From positions 2,915,501 through 2,979,500 of the forward strand of contig NZ_CP071057.1 in the NCBI RefSeq assembly GCF_017161425.1: a DNA stretch of 64,000 nucleotides. The letters run 5' to 3'. The notes under the pieces were generated by a model that was given only the letters and a program-made list of their open reading frames with translations, made no database searches and had not been told where the DNA came from. This DNA is from Marinicauda algicola. Lineage in GTDB: Bacteria > Pseudomonadota > Alphaproteobacteria > Caulobacterales > Maricaulaceae. Of this stretch, positions 36,174 to 44,569 are shown piece by piece. How positions within the stretch are numbered: the stretch's first letter is position 1; every line of letters starts with the position of its first letter. The translations under genes and the position numbers were made by a program.

Positions 36174-37532
36174 ATGGCCAACGATTCCACTGCCAACGAG
36201 CGGGGCCGCACCGGCGCGCCGGTGCGCTCGGCCATCGTGCAGCTGCTTTCCCACATGCGCGACGGCAAGGAGATCCGCGAGTATCTCAACCGTTTCTCCC
36301 AAGTCGACCAGGAGCGTTTCGCGGTCGTCAAGGTCGGAGGCGCGGTGATCGAGGAACAGCTCGAGCCGCTCTCGGCCGCGCTGGCCTTCCTGCAGACCGT
36401 CGGTCTCGCCCCGATCGTCGTGCACGGCGGCGGGCCCCAGCTCGATGCCGCGCTCGGTGAGGCCGGCATCGAGACGGTGAGGAAGAAGGGTCTCAGGGTC
36501 ACGCCGCCCGAGGCGATCCCTGTGATCCGGGAGACGCTGACCGATCTCAATGTGCGCCTTGTCCAGGCGATCCGCGACCAGGGCGGGCGTGCCGCCTCGA
36601 TCCCCTCCGGCGTGTTCGAGGCCGAGCTGATCGACGAGGCCGAGCTCGGCCGGGTCGGCGAGCCGAGCCGTATCCGCCTCGATCTCGTCCACGCCGCGGC
36701 CAAGGCCGGCCAGGCGCCCATTCTCGCCTGCCTCGGCGACACGAGCGACGGCACGATGGTCAACATCAATGCCGATGCCGCCGTGCGCGCGCTGGTGCAC
36801 GAGCTGCAGCCCTACAAGGTGATCTTCCTGACCGGCACCGGTGCCCTTCTGGACGAGACCGGCGCGCCGATCTCGGCGATCAACCTGACCACCGACTACG
36901 ACGCGCTGATGGCGTCCGACTGGGTGTCCGGCGGCATGCGGTTGAAGATGGAGGAGATCAAGCGCCTGCTCGACGACCTGCCGCTGTCCAGCTCGGTCTC
37001 GATCACGCGGCCCGACGCGCTGACCAAGGAGCTGTTCACCCATGCCGGGGCGGGCACGCTGGTGCGCCGCGGGGAGAACATCCTGGAGATCACCGAGCGC
37101 GGGCGTCTGGACGAGGATCGGGCTCGTGCCCTCATCGCGCAGGCCTTCGGGCGTCCGCCGGTGAAGGACTATTTCGATCGCCTCGACTTCGACCGCGCCT
37201 TCGTCTCCGAAAGCTATCGCGCAGCCGCCATCACCAGCCGGCTCGGCGACACTGTCTACCTCGACAAGTTCGCCGTGCTCGACGCGGCGCGCGGGGAGGG
37301 GCTGGGCGGAGCGGTTTGGAAACGCCTCGTCGCCTATGCACCGCGCCTCTACTGGCGTTCGCGCATCGATAACCCGGTCAACGAGTTCTATTACGCGGTC
37401 TGCCAGGGCGCGGTGAAGTCGGGGCGCTGGGTCGTGTTCTGGCGCGGCGAGGACGACCTGTCGCGCATTCCCGAGATGGTGACGACCATCGCCGCCCTGC
37501 CGCCCACGCTGGAGGAAAGGGTCGCCTCATGA
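36174..37532 (+). CDS. argB: bifunctional N-acetylglutamate kinase/synthase
   Basis: A 452-residue fusion. Residues about 30-295 form an amino-acid kinase domain (VKVGGAVIE, IVVHGGGPQLD, MVNINADAAVRAL, SGGMRLKMEEI). Residues about 300-450 form a GNAT acetyltransferase domain (YLDKFAVLDAARGEGLG, WRSRIDNPVNEFYY). Such NAGS/K proteins were characterised from Maricaulis and Xanthomonas, where one chain acetylates glutamate and then phosphorylates it. The gene begins one base after the argF' stop and overlaps argC in ATGA, so the three enzymes are coupled. It is likely to be arginine-inhibited, as known for the family. Confidence 0.93.
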   Translation: MANDSTANERGRTGAPVRSAIVQLLSHMRDGKEIREYLNRFSQVDQERFAVVKVGGAVIEEQLEPLSAALAFLQTVGLAPIVVHGGGPQLDAALGEAGIETVRKKGLRVTPPEAIPVIRETLTDLNVRLVQAIRDQGGRAASIPSGVFEAELIDEAELGRVGEPSRIRLDLVHAAAKAGQAPILACLGDTSDGTMVNINADAAVRALVHELQPYKVIFLTGTGALLDETGAPISAINLTTDYDALMASDWVSGGMRLKMEEIKRLLDDLPLSSSVSITRPDALTKELFTHAGAGTLVRRGENILEITERGRLDEDRARALIAQAFGRPPVKDYFDRLDFDRAFVSESYRAAAITSRLGDTVYLDKFAVLDAARGEGLGGAVWKRLVAYAPRLYWRSRIDNPVNEFYYAVCQGAVKSGRWVVFWRGEDDLSRIPEMVTTIAALPPTLEERVAS

Positions 37533-38473
37533 AGACGGTCGGTCTCGTCGGCGCACGCGGGCATACCGGGCGCGAGCTGATCGCGTTGCTCTCCAGGCGC
37601 TCCGGCCTCGGCCTGGTCTTCGCCTCCTCGCGCGCGATGGCCGGGGAGACGGTCACGAGCCTTGCTCCCGAAGCGCCGCGCGAGCTGCGCTTCGAGGCGC
37701 TGGGGCCGCAGGAGGTGGCGGGCAAGGGGGCCGACGCGGTGATCCTGGCTCTGCCCAATGGCGAGGCCGCGCCCTATGTCGAGGCGATCGAAAGGACGGC
37801 GCCGCAGACCGTCATCGTCGATCTGTCGGCCGATTTCCGCTTCGACGGGACCTGGGTCTACGGCTTGCCGGAAATCTACGGCCGCGAGCGGCTGGCGGGC
37901 GCGACGCGCATCGCCAATCCGGGCTGCTACGCCACGGCCGGCCAGCTCGCCGTCGCCCCGCTGAGGGACCGGCTCCGCGGCCCCGTCCACCTGTTCGGCG
38001 TGTCGGGCTATTCGGGCGCCGGCACGACGCCGACCCGGAGGAACGATACGAAACTCCTGGAAGACAATCTCATGCCCTACGCGCTCGCGGGGCACCTGCA
38101 CGAGCGCGAGATGGCCCGGCACCTGGAGATCGATGTGCGCTTCAGCCCGCATGTCGCGCAATTCTTCCGCGGCCTGCTGGTGACGGCGCAGCTTGAGTTC
38201 TGCGAGGCGCTGACACTCGAGGCGTTCGAGGCGGCGTACCGCGAGGCCTACGAGGGCGAGCCGCTGATCGGCTTCGTGCAGGGCCGCCCGGCCGAGATCG
38301 CCGACGGGGCGAACGCCAACGGCGCGGCGATCGGCGGCTGGACGCTGAGCGAAGACGGCAGGCGCGGCGCGGTCGTGTGCGCGCTCGACAATCTCCTGAA
38401 GGGGGCGGCGGTGCAGGCGATCCAGAACCTCGCCCTGGCGCTCGGGCTGGAGGAGTTCGAGGCGCTGGCGTGA
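37529..38473 (+). CDS. argC: N-acetyl-gamma-glutamyl-phosphate reductase
   Basis: A 314-residue NADPH-dependent reductase converting N-acetylglutamyl phosphate to the semialdehyde. It has the N-terminal nucleotide motif VGARGHTGRELI, the active-site cysteine in ANPGCYATAGQLA, SGYSGAGTTPTRR, and HVAQFFRG with the catalytic histidine. Its ATGA overlap with argB places it third in the arginine operon. The length is normal for the short type of ArgC. Confidence 0.95.
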   Translation: MKTVGLVGARGHTGRELIALLSRRSGLGLVFASSRAMAGETVTSLAPEAPRELRFEALGPQEVAGKGADAVILALPNGEAAPYVEAIERTAPQTVIVDLSADFRFDGTWVYGLPEIYGRERLAGATRIANPGCYATAGQLAVAPLRDRLRGPVHLFGVSGYSGAGTTPTRRNDTKLLEDNLMPYALAGHLHEREMARHLEIDVRFSPHVAQFFRGLLVTAQLEFCEALTLEAFEAAYREAYEGEPLIGFVQGRPAEIADGANANGAAIGGWTLSEDGRRGAVVCALDNLLKGAAVQAIQNLALALGLEEFEALA

Positions 38474-38548
38474 GGCCGCTCACCCTCCTGTGACTTGGCA
38501 ACGCTCTGAGGTGTGCCACGTTAGGGGGCAAACCCGACGGAGGCCGTC

Positions 38549-39190
38549 ATGCGTATCCTCGCCCTTCTCGCCGTGCCGCTCACCCTGATCGCCGCCGCCT
38601 GCGCGCAGGAGCCGCAGACCGAGGCCGGGCCGCCCGAACCGGATATCCCCGAAGGTGCCGAACAGGCCATCTTCGCCTCGGGCTGCTTCTGGTGCACCGA
38701 GGCCGATTTCGAAAAGCTCGACGGGGTGATCGAGGCGGTGTCCGGCTATACCGGCGGCGAGACGTCCAACCCGAGCTACGAGGACGTTACCTATGGAGAG
38801 ACCGGCCATGTGGAGGCCGTTCGTGTCGTCTACGATCCCGCTCAAATCTCCTATTCGAGGCTACTCGACCATTACTGGCGCAATGTCGACCCGTTCGACG
38901 CCACCGGCCAGTTCTGCGACCGCGGCGACAGCTACCGCCCGTTCATCTTCCCGGTGAACGCCGGGCAGATGGAGGCCGCCCGGGCGAGCCTCGAGCAGGT
39001 CCGGGCCCGCTTCGACCGGGAGATCGCGGTGGAGATCGAACAGGCCGGCGACTTCTGGCCCGCCGAGGCCTATCACCAGGACTACGCCGACAAGAACCCG
39101 ATCCGCTATCAGCGCTACCGCTTCGGCTGCGGGCGCGACCAGCGCCTGCGCGAGATCTGGGGCGAGGAGGCCGGCGGGATCTCCGGCTAG
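38549..39190 (+). CDS. msrA: lipoprotein peptide-methionine (S)-S-oxide reductase
   Basis: A 213-residue MsrA repairing oxidised methionine. The catalytic C46 is in GCFWC, with the family stretches GVIEAVSGYTGG and GDSYRPFIFP and C-terminal cysteine RFGCG. A lipoprotein signal (LIAAAC, Cys18) places it in the periplasm, so it would repair exported proteins. GGAGG lies upstream of the ATG. It is a separate unit after the arginine operon. The stop is overlapped by that of the convergent glycosyltransferase gene in CTAG. Confidence 0.93.
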   Translation: MRILALLAVPLTLIAAACAQEPQTEAGPPEPDIPEGAEQAIFASGCFWCTEADFEKLDGVIEAVSGYTGGETSNPSYEDVTYGETGHVEAVRVVYDPAQISYSRLLDHYWRNVDPFDATGQFCDRGDSYRPFIFPVNAGQMEAARASLEQVRARFDREIAVEIEQAGDFWPAEAYHQDYADKNPIRYQRYRFGCGRDQRLREIWGEEAGGISG

Positions 39191-40740
39191 CCCTCCTCGC
39201 GCTCGGAGCGGATGGTTTCCTCGTACGCGGCGCTGCGTTCCTCGCGGTCGTAGCCCTGGGCGAGGAAGAGTTCGTAATGGCGCTCGCGATTGCCGCCGAG
39301 ATCGACGGTGATCTCGCCGAAGCGCTCGAAGCGCTCGAAATCGCGTCGGATCACGGGAATTTCCTCGGGCCGCTCGGAGACCACGAGGATCTCGCCCTCG
39401 ATGCCCTCGGGCAGGGGCCAGCCCTGCTCGGCATGGCTGATCGGGCCGGCATGGCGCAGCCACATGTAGAGCGGCGCGTCGATGCCCTGCGCATAGCGCT
39501 GCATCTGGTGGAAGTCGTTGCGGTTGTCGAAGGCGAGTGCGTCCGCGCCGGAGCGCTCGAAGGCATCGGTCAGGCGCTCGGCGGTGACGTCCCAGCCGCG
39601 CACGCGCTTGAAGGCGTTGGCGATGCCCAGCGTCTCCGAAAGCGGGACCGAAGCGGCCGCAGCCATCATGAGAAGACCCGCCGCGCTGTGAAACGCGACC
39701 GACCCCCAGAGCACCCAGCGGCGCCATTTCGGACCGTTCAGAAGGAATGCGACCGTCAGGATGAGCCCGGCCGCATAGGCCGAGGCCGCCCAGTTGGCGT
39801 GCGCCCGGCTGATGAAGGCCTGGATCGAGACCACGGCGAGCGCCGGGGCGGAGTAGAGCGCGAGCACGACGCGCCGGCGCATCGCACTCTCGAAGGCTTC
39901 CTGGCGCAGCCCCTCGACCGCCGCGACGATCAGGACCGGGAAGAAGGCCGGGCCGAACACGCCGAACTGGTCGAGCAGGAATTCCAGGAGCTCGCCCGGA
40001 TTGAACAGGCTGCCGCCCCAGTTGGCATTGGCGGCGGTGTGCGAGACCGTCGCGAAGTCGTGCGCGGCGTTCCAGGCGAGGTTCGGCAGCACGATCACGA
40101 CCGCGATCAGTCCTGCAGCGAGGCCCTTCAGGCCGACCAGGGCGCGCCGCACCGGCTGGTCGGCGAGGATGGCGAGTCCGGTCCCGACCAGGAAATAGAT
40201 CATCGCGTATTTCGACAGGAAGCCGAGCCCGCAGGCGGCGCCGAGCACGATCGCGCTTGTCCATTCGGGCCGCTCGCGCAGGCGGACGAGGCAATAGAGC
40301 CCGGCGCTCCAGAACACCATCAGCACCGCGTCGGTGGTGATGACCGTGGCCGACAGCCAGACGGCGGGCAGGGTCGCCCAGCCGATCGCGGTCCACATCC
40401 CGGCGCGCGCCCCGAACAGGCGCGCGGCGGTCAGGCCGAGCAGGGTCGCGGTGATCGTGTGCAGGAAGGGCGCGGCCAGGCGAACGGCCCAGTCGGCATT
40501 GCCGAAGAGCGCGGTCGTCGCCGCGATCACCCAGGCGATCATCGGCGGCTTGGAGAAATAGCCCCAGTCCAGATTGCGCGACCAGATCCAGTATTGCGTC
40601 TCGTCGGCATAGAGCTGGTTCGGGTCCAGCGCGATCGCGAGGATGCGCAGGACCAGCAGCCCCGCCAGCACCAGGCCGGCGGCCAGGATTTCCGGCGGCC
40701 GGGACGCCGAGCCGGGGGCGAGGGGAATGTTCGCGCTCAT
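39187..40740 (-). CDS. GT39-family membrane glycosyltransferase (ArnT/PMT-like)
   Basis: A 517-residue polytopic membrane protein. The first periplasmic loop carries the acidic pair in YADETQYW, the catalytic signature of the dolichyl-phosphate-mannose/ArnT superfamily. About ten to twelve helices are visible, followed by a soluble C-terminal domain (about 390-517). It would transfer a sugar from a polyprenyl phosphate donor to lipid, glycan or protein in the periplasm; the acceptor is unknown. The ATG at 40740 was chosen because the first helix follows shortly after. Confidence 0.87.
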   Translation of the reverse strand: MSANIPLAPGSASRPPEILAAGLVLAGLLVLRILAIALDPNQLYADETQYWIWSRNLDWGYFSKPPMIAWVIAATTALFGNADWAVRLAAPFLHTITATLLGLTAARLFGARAGMWTAIGWATLPAVWLSATVITTDAVLMVFWSAGLYCLVRLRERPEWTSAIVLGAACGLGFLSKYAMIYFLVGTGLAILADQPVRRALVGLKGLAAGLIAVVIVLPNLAWNAAHDFATVSHTAANANWGGSLFNPGELLEFLLDQFGVFGPAFFPVLIVAAVEGLRQEAFESAMRRRVVLALYSAPALAVVSIQAFISRAHANWAASAYAAGLILTVAFLLNGPKWRRWVLWGSVAFHSAAGLLMMAAAASVPLSETLGIANAFKRVRGWDVTAERLTDAFERSGADALAFDNRNDFHQMQRYAQGIDAPLYMWLRHAGPISHAEQGWPLPEGIEGEILVVSERPEEIPVIRRDFERFERFGEITVDLGGNRERHYELFLAQGYDREERSAAYEETIRSEREEG

Positions 40741-41150
40741 GGCGGGCTGTTTCGACGATAGGGCGGGCGCTGTCAAAGCCTCTCTCGTCCGCACTACCAG
40801 GGGTTTTCATTCCTCCCCGGCGGCGGGCAAGAACCGTTGCAGCCGCGCCACGCTCATTAACGAAAATTCAGAACCGAAGACCGCGCCGCACACCCCCCGG
40901 CCGGCCCTTCGCGAGGGGCGTGCCCGGCCTTCCTGCAGGCCCCGATCATGTCCAGGGCCGGTATCTTGCGCCCCTCCGGTTCCGGAAGCCCGAATCGCCC
41001 GTCCGCATCCGGATGGACAGACGATCCGCACCGTCACATAAGCTTCACATTCATGTCACCGAACCGTGAAGGGCGGGCCGTAAGCGACGCGACGGTATTC
41101 GGGCGCACTGCCTGTTCCACTCACCCGGTCGATTAGGGGGACCAACACCC
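40741..41150. other. 410-base intergenic region
   Basis: There is no convincing gene in this stretch between the GT39 gene and the second TonB receptor. Short open frames here lack ribosome sites. The right-hand part (41031-41070) carries four Pho-box units; the left part would hold the GT39 promoter on the minus strand. Confidence 0.6.
41031..41070 (+). promoter_or_regulatory. Pho-box array upstream of second TonB receptor
   Basis: Four 7-base units at exact 11-base spacing: CCGTCAC (41031), GCTTCAC (41042), ATGTCAC (41053) and CCGTGAA (41064). Direct heptamers separated by four bases are the PhoB-binding geometry. The receptor ATG is 81 bases downstream. Confidence 0.75.
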
Positions 41151-44100
41151 ATGGCATTCTTCAAGAAGCTCGCCTACGGCGCCTCTGCCGCAGCGCTCCT
41201 CGCGATGGCGTCAACCGCCGCCGTCCACGCCCAGTCCACGTCCGCCAGCCTGCGCGGCTCGGTCGTCGACGCCGAAGGCAACCCGATCGCGGGCGCCTCG
41301 GTCACGATCATCCACACCGAATCCGGCACGGCCTCGCGCACGGTGACCAACGAGACCGGCGCGTTCGCGCAGTCCGGCCTGCGCGTCGGCGGCCCCTTCA
41401 CCATCACGGTCAGCGCCGCCGGCTTCGAGGGCGAAGCCATTGACGGCCTGCGCTTCGTGCCGGGTGCCAACGCCCCGCTGACGATCGCCCTGAACCCGCA
41501 GATCACCGACGTCGTCGTCGTGACCGGCCAGGCGATCAACCGCTTGGACCTCAACAACGGCGTCGGCTCGGTGTTCTCCGCCTCCGACATCTCCAACCAG
41601 CCGGCGGCCAACCGCGACGTCATCGCGACCCTGGTTCGCGACCCGCTCGCCTTCTCCGGCGGCGAAGGCAACCTGTTCGTGGCGGGCACCAACCCGCGCT
41701 TCAACGGCCTCGCCATCGACGGCGCGCTGCAGCAGGACGATTTCGGCCTCGGCTCGAACACCTACGCGACCGAGCGTTCGCCGATCTCGATCGACACGAT
41801 CGAATCCGCCTCGCTCGTGGCCACCGACTACTCGGTCGAGGTTTCCGGCTTCACCGGCGGCCTGGTGAACATCACCACCAAGTCGGGCACCAACGAGTTC
41901 GACGGCTCGGCCTATTACTACTACCAGGACGAGGGCTTCTACGGCGACGAGACCGAGGACACCACGATCACCGTGGCCCCGTTCGAGGAAAAGGAATACG
42001 GCTTCACGCTCGGCGGCCCGATCGTGCGCGACCGCCTGTTCTTCTTCGTCGCCTATGACGAGTTCGAGTCCGGGTCCGGCCGCGCCTTCGCGCAGGACGA
42101 CATCGACGACGACATCGATCCGGCCTTCTACAGCGCCTTCAACGATTTCGTGCAGTCCGAGCTCGGCTTCGACATGCAGGGCCGTCCGGACACCGTCTCC
42201 ACGCCGGTGACCTCCGAGCGCCTGCTCGGCAAGATCGACTGGAACATCAACGAAGACCACCGCGCGTCCTTCACCTACCAGTCGACCGAAGAGACCGGCA
42301 CCTCGGTGGGCCGCCAGGATTTCGTGTCGGCCTGGTACGACATCCCGGTCGAGCTGACCGCCTATTCCGGCCAGCTGTACTCGGACTGGACGGACAATTT
42401 CTCCACCCAGTTCCGCGCGAGCTTCAAGGAGTTCACCCGCGGCCAGATCTGCCGCGCCGGTTCCGACCAGCCGCACCTGGAATTCCGCCTGAATGAGGCC
42501 GATCTTGCCGGCAGCCCGTTCGACGGCATGATCACCGGTTCGAGCCAGGAATTCTTCGTCGGCGGCTGCGACCGCTTCCGTCACGCCAACGAGTTCGCCG
42601 ACGAACGCCTGCAGCTGTTCGGCAAGGGTGACTACCAGGTCGGCGATCACCTGATCACATTCGGCGGCGAGTACGAGAACTACGAGCTGTACAACCTCTT
42701 CGTCCAGAGCTCGAACGGCCGCTTCATCTACAACACGCTCGACGACGTCCGGAACAACACCCCGGTCATCAACTACAACAACGCCACGAGCAACGACGCC
42801 AACGACGCCTCGGCGGCGTTCGCGCTCGAGAAGTACACCGCCTTCGTCCAGGACACCTGGCAGATCCACCCGGACCTGTCGGTCGATCTCGGCCTGCGCT
42901 ACGAGTACTTCGTGCAGGACGACACCCCTCCCACGGATGCGGACATCGACACCCTGTACGGCGCCGGCACCACGGGCGAGAACCTGGACGGGCGTGACCT
43001 GATCATGCCGCGGATCTCCGCGCGCTGGACCCCGACCGACAACACCACCGTCACCGGCGGCTTCGGCCTGTTTGCCGGCGGCGAGCCGAAGGTCTGGATC
43101 TCCAACGCCTTCCAGGGCAAGACCGGCAGCGCCTCCCAGAGCGGCGTCGCCCTGCCGAACCTCGACGTCCCGCAGAACCTGCTCGACGCGGTTGCCGCGC
43201 AGGACGGCACGGTGATCGACGTCATCGCCAACGACTTCGAGATCCCGGCCGACTGGAAAGCCTCCATCCGCGTGGATCACGAGTTCGATGCCAACTGGTT
43301 CGGCCTGAACCTGGGTGAGGGCTACGTGGCTTCCGCCCAGTACCTGCTGACCGTGCCGCAGAACAACTTCATCTGGACGAACCTCGCCCAGACGGAGCTG
43401 GCCGCGGCCCTGCCGACCGGCGTCGCGCCGGACGGCCGGACGATCTACGCCGACCTGCAGGCCCTCGGCATCTCCAACCTGACCGAGCTCGGCAACACGG
43501 ACGGCAGCGAGAGCCACGTGTTCACCGTTAGCCTGCAGAAGGACTTCGACTTCGGCGCCGGCTTCTTCGTGTCCTACGCCTACCAGGACATCGAGTGGCT
43601 GTCCGAGGGCGGTTCCTCGCGCGGCATCTCCAACTGGCGCGGCATCACGGCGGTCGACCGCAACAACCCCGAAGCGCGTACCTCCTTCTGGGAAGTGGAA
43701 GACTCCTTCAAGATCTCGCTCTACTACGAGCGTGACTTCATCGCCGACCTGACCACGCGCTTCGACGTGTTCGGCGCCATCCGTTCGGGCGTGCCCTACA
43801 CGCTGACCTTCGATGTCGGCTCCAGCAACGCCCTGTTCGGCCGCGCCGGCGACTTCGAGAGCCCGTTCGACAACAACCCGCTCTACATCCCGACGCAGGG
43901 CGGCGATCCGAACGTGGTGTTCGCTTCCGGCTTCGACCAGACCGGCTTCTTCGACTTCGTCGACCAGGTCGGTGCTCCGCAGGGCCAGATCCACGACGTC
44001 AACTCGGCGACCTCGACCTGGAACCAGCAGTGGGACTTCCGCGTCCAGCAGGAACTGCCGGGCATCCCGGGCGTCGGCCGCTTCGTGGGCGACAACAACT

Positions 44101-44405
44101 TCCAGCTCGTCCTCGACATCATCAACTTCCCGAACCTGCTCAATTCCGATTGGGGCACCCAGTTCGGTGCGGCCAGCTTCGGCCAGCTCGGGATCGTGGA
44201 AGCCGACCTGGTCTCGGCGGCCGATGTGGCGGCGAACGGCGTGGACGCTGCGACGGCCCTGACCGGGGACGCTCCGCGTACGACCTGCGTCAGCCAGGGC
44301 TCGTGCGTCTACCGCTACAACGAGTTCGACCCGCAGCCGGCGTCGGACAAGAACGAGTTCGACTCGCTCTACCAGATCCGCGTCGGCATCCGTTACGAGT
44401 TCTGA
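41151..44405 (+). CDS. TonB-dependent receptor with N-terminal carboxypeptidase-regulatory-like domain
   Basis: A 1084-residue outer-membrane receptor of the OmpA-related/Oar group. It has a signal peptide (about residues 1-27), an immunoglobulin-like carboxypeptidase-regulatory domain (SASLRGSVVDAEGNPIAGASV), a plug domain, then a long barrel ending RVGIRYEF. The substrate is not evident from sequence. Pho-box units upstream and the downstream phoD gene, also with a Pho box, suggest uptake of a phosphorylated organic compound under phosphate starvation. A strong terminator follows. Confidence 0.92.
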   Translation: MAFFKKLAYGASAAALLAMASTAAVHAQSTSASLRGSVVDAEGNPIAGASVTIIHTESGTASRTVTNETGAFAQSGLRVGGPFTITVSAAGFEGEAIDGLRFVPGANAPLTIALNPQITDVVVVTGQAINRLDLNNGVGSVFSASDISNQPAANRDVIATLVRDPLAFSGGEGNLFVAGTNPRFNGLAIDGALQQDDFGLGSNTYATERSPISIDTIESASLVATDYSVEVSGFTGGLVNITTKSGTNEFDGSAYYYYQDEGFYGDETEDTTITVAPFEEKEYGFTLGGPIVRDRLFFFVAYDEFESGSGRAFAQDDIDDDIDPAFYSAFNDFVQSELGFDMQGRPDTVSTPVTSERLLGKIDWNINEDHRASFTYQSTEETGTSVGRQDFVSAWYDIPVELTAYSGQLYSDWTDNFSTQFRASFKEFTRGQICRAGSDQPHLEFRLNEADLAGSPFDGMITGSSQEFFVGGCDRFRHANEFADERLQLFGKGDYQVGDHLITFGGEYENYELYNLFVQSSNGRFIYNTLDDVRNNTPVINYNNATSNDANDASAAFALEKYTAFVQDTWQIHPDLSVDLGLRYEYFVQDDTPPTDADIDTLYGAGTTGENLDGRDLIMPRISARWTPTDNTTVTGGFGLFAGGEPKVWISNAFQGKTGSASQSGVALPNLDVPQNLLDAVAAQDGTVIDVIANDFEIPADWKASIRVDHEFDANWFGLNLGEGYVASAQYLLTVPQNNFIWTNLAQTELAAALPTGVAPDGRTIYADLQALGISNLTELGNTDGSESHVFTVSLQKDFDFGAGFFVSYAYQDIEWLSEGGSSRGISNWRGITAVDRNNPEARTSFWEVEDSFKISLYYERDFIADLTTRFDVFGAIRSGVPYTLTFDVGSSNALFGRAGDFESPFDNNPLYIPTQGGDPNVVFASGFDQTGFFDFVDQVGAPQGQIHDVNSATSTWNQQWDFRVQQELPGIPGVGRFVGDNNFQLVLDIINFPNLLNSDWGTQFGAASFGQLGIVEADLVSAADVAANGVDAATALTGDAPRTTCVSQGSCVYRYNEFDPQPASDKNEFDSLYQIRVGIRYEF

Positions 44406-44436
44406 TCTCGTAGCCGGAAGACCCGGACCAAAGCCG

Positions 44437-44464
44437 GAGGGCGGCCCCGCAAGGGGCCGCCCTC
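44437..44464 (+). terminator. rho-independent terminator after second TonB receptor
   Basis: A 12-base perfect stem GAGGGCGGCCCC/GGGGCCGCCCTC with loop GCAA, followed by TTGCTTTT. Confidence 0.88.
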
Positions 44465-44500
44465 TTGCTTTTCGTGGAGGGTGGCCACGCGCGGCGGGCT

Positions 44501-44518
44501 TCGTCGTGAAACCGTCAA
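44501..44518 (+). promoter_or_regulatory. Pho box upstream of phoD
   Basis: TCGTCGT-GAAA-CCGTCAA, two heptamers four bases apart, 52 bases before the phoD ATG. Confidence 0.65.
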
Positions 44519-44569
44519 GCAGGACGGGTATCGAAGAGGGCGAGCCGGCGAAACCTGCGGAGTGCGACG

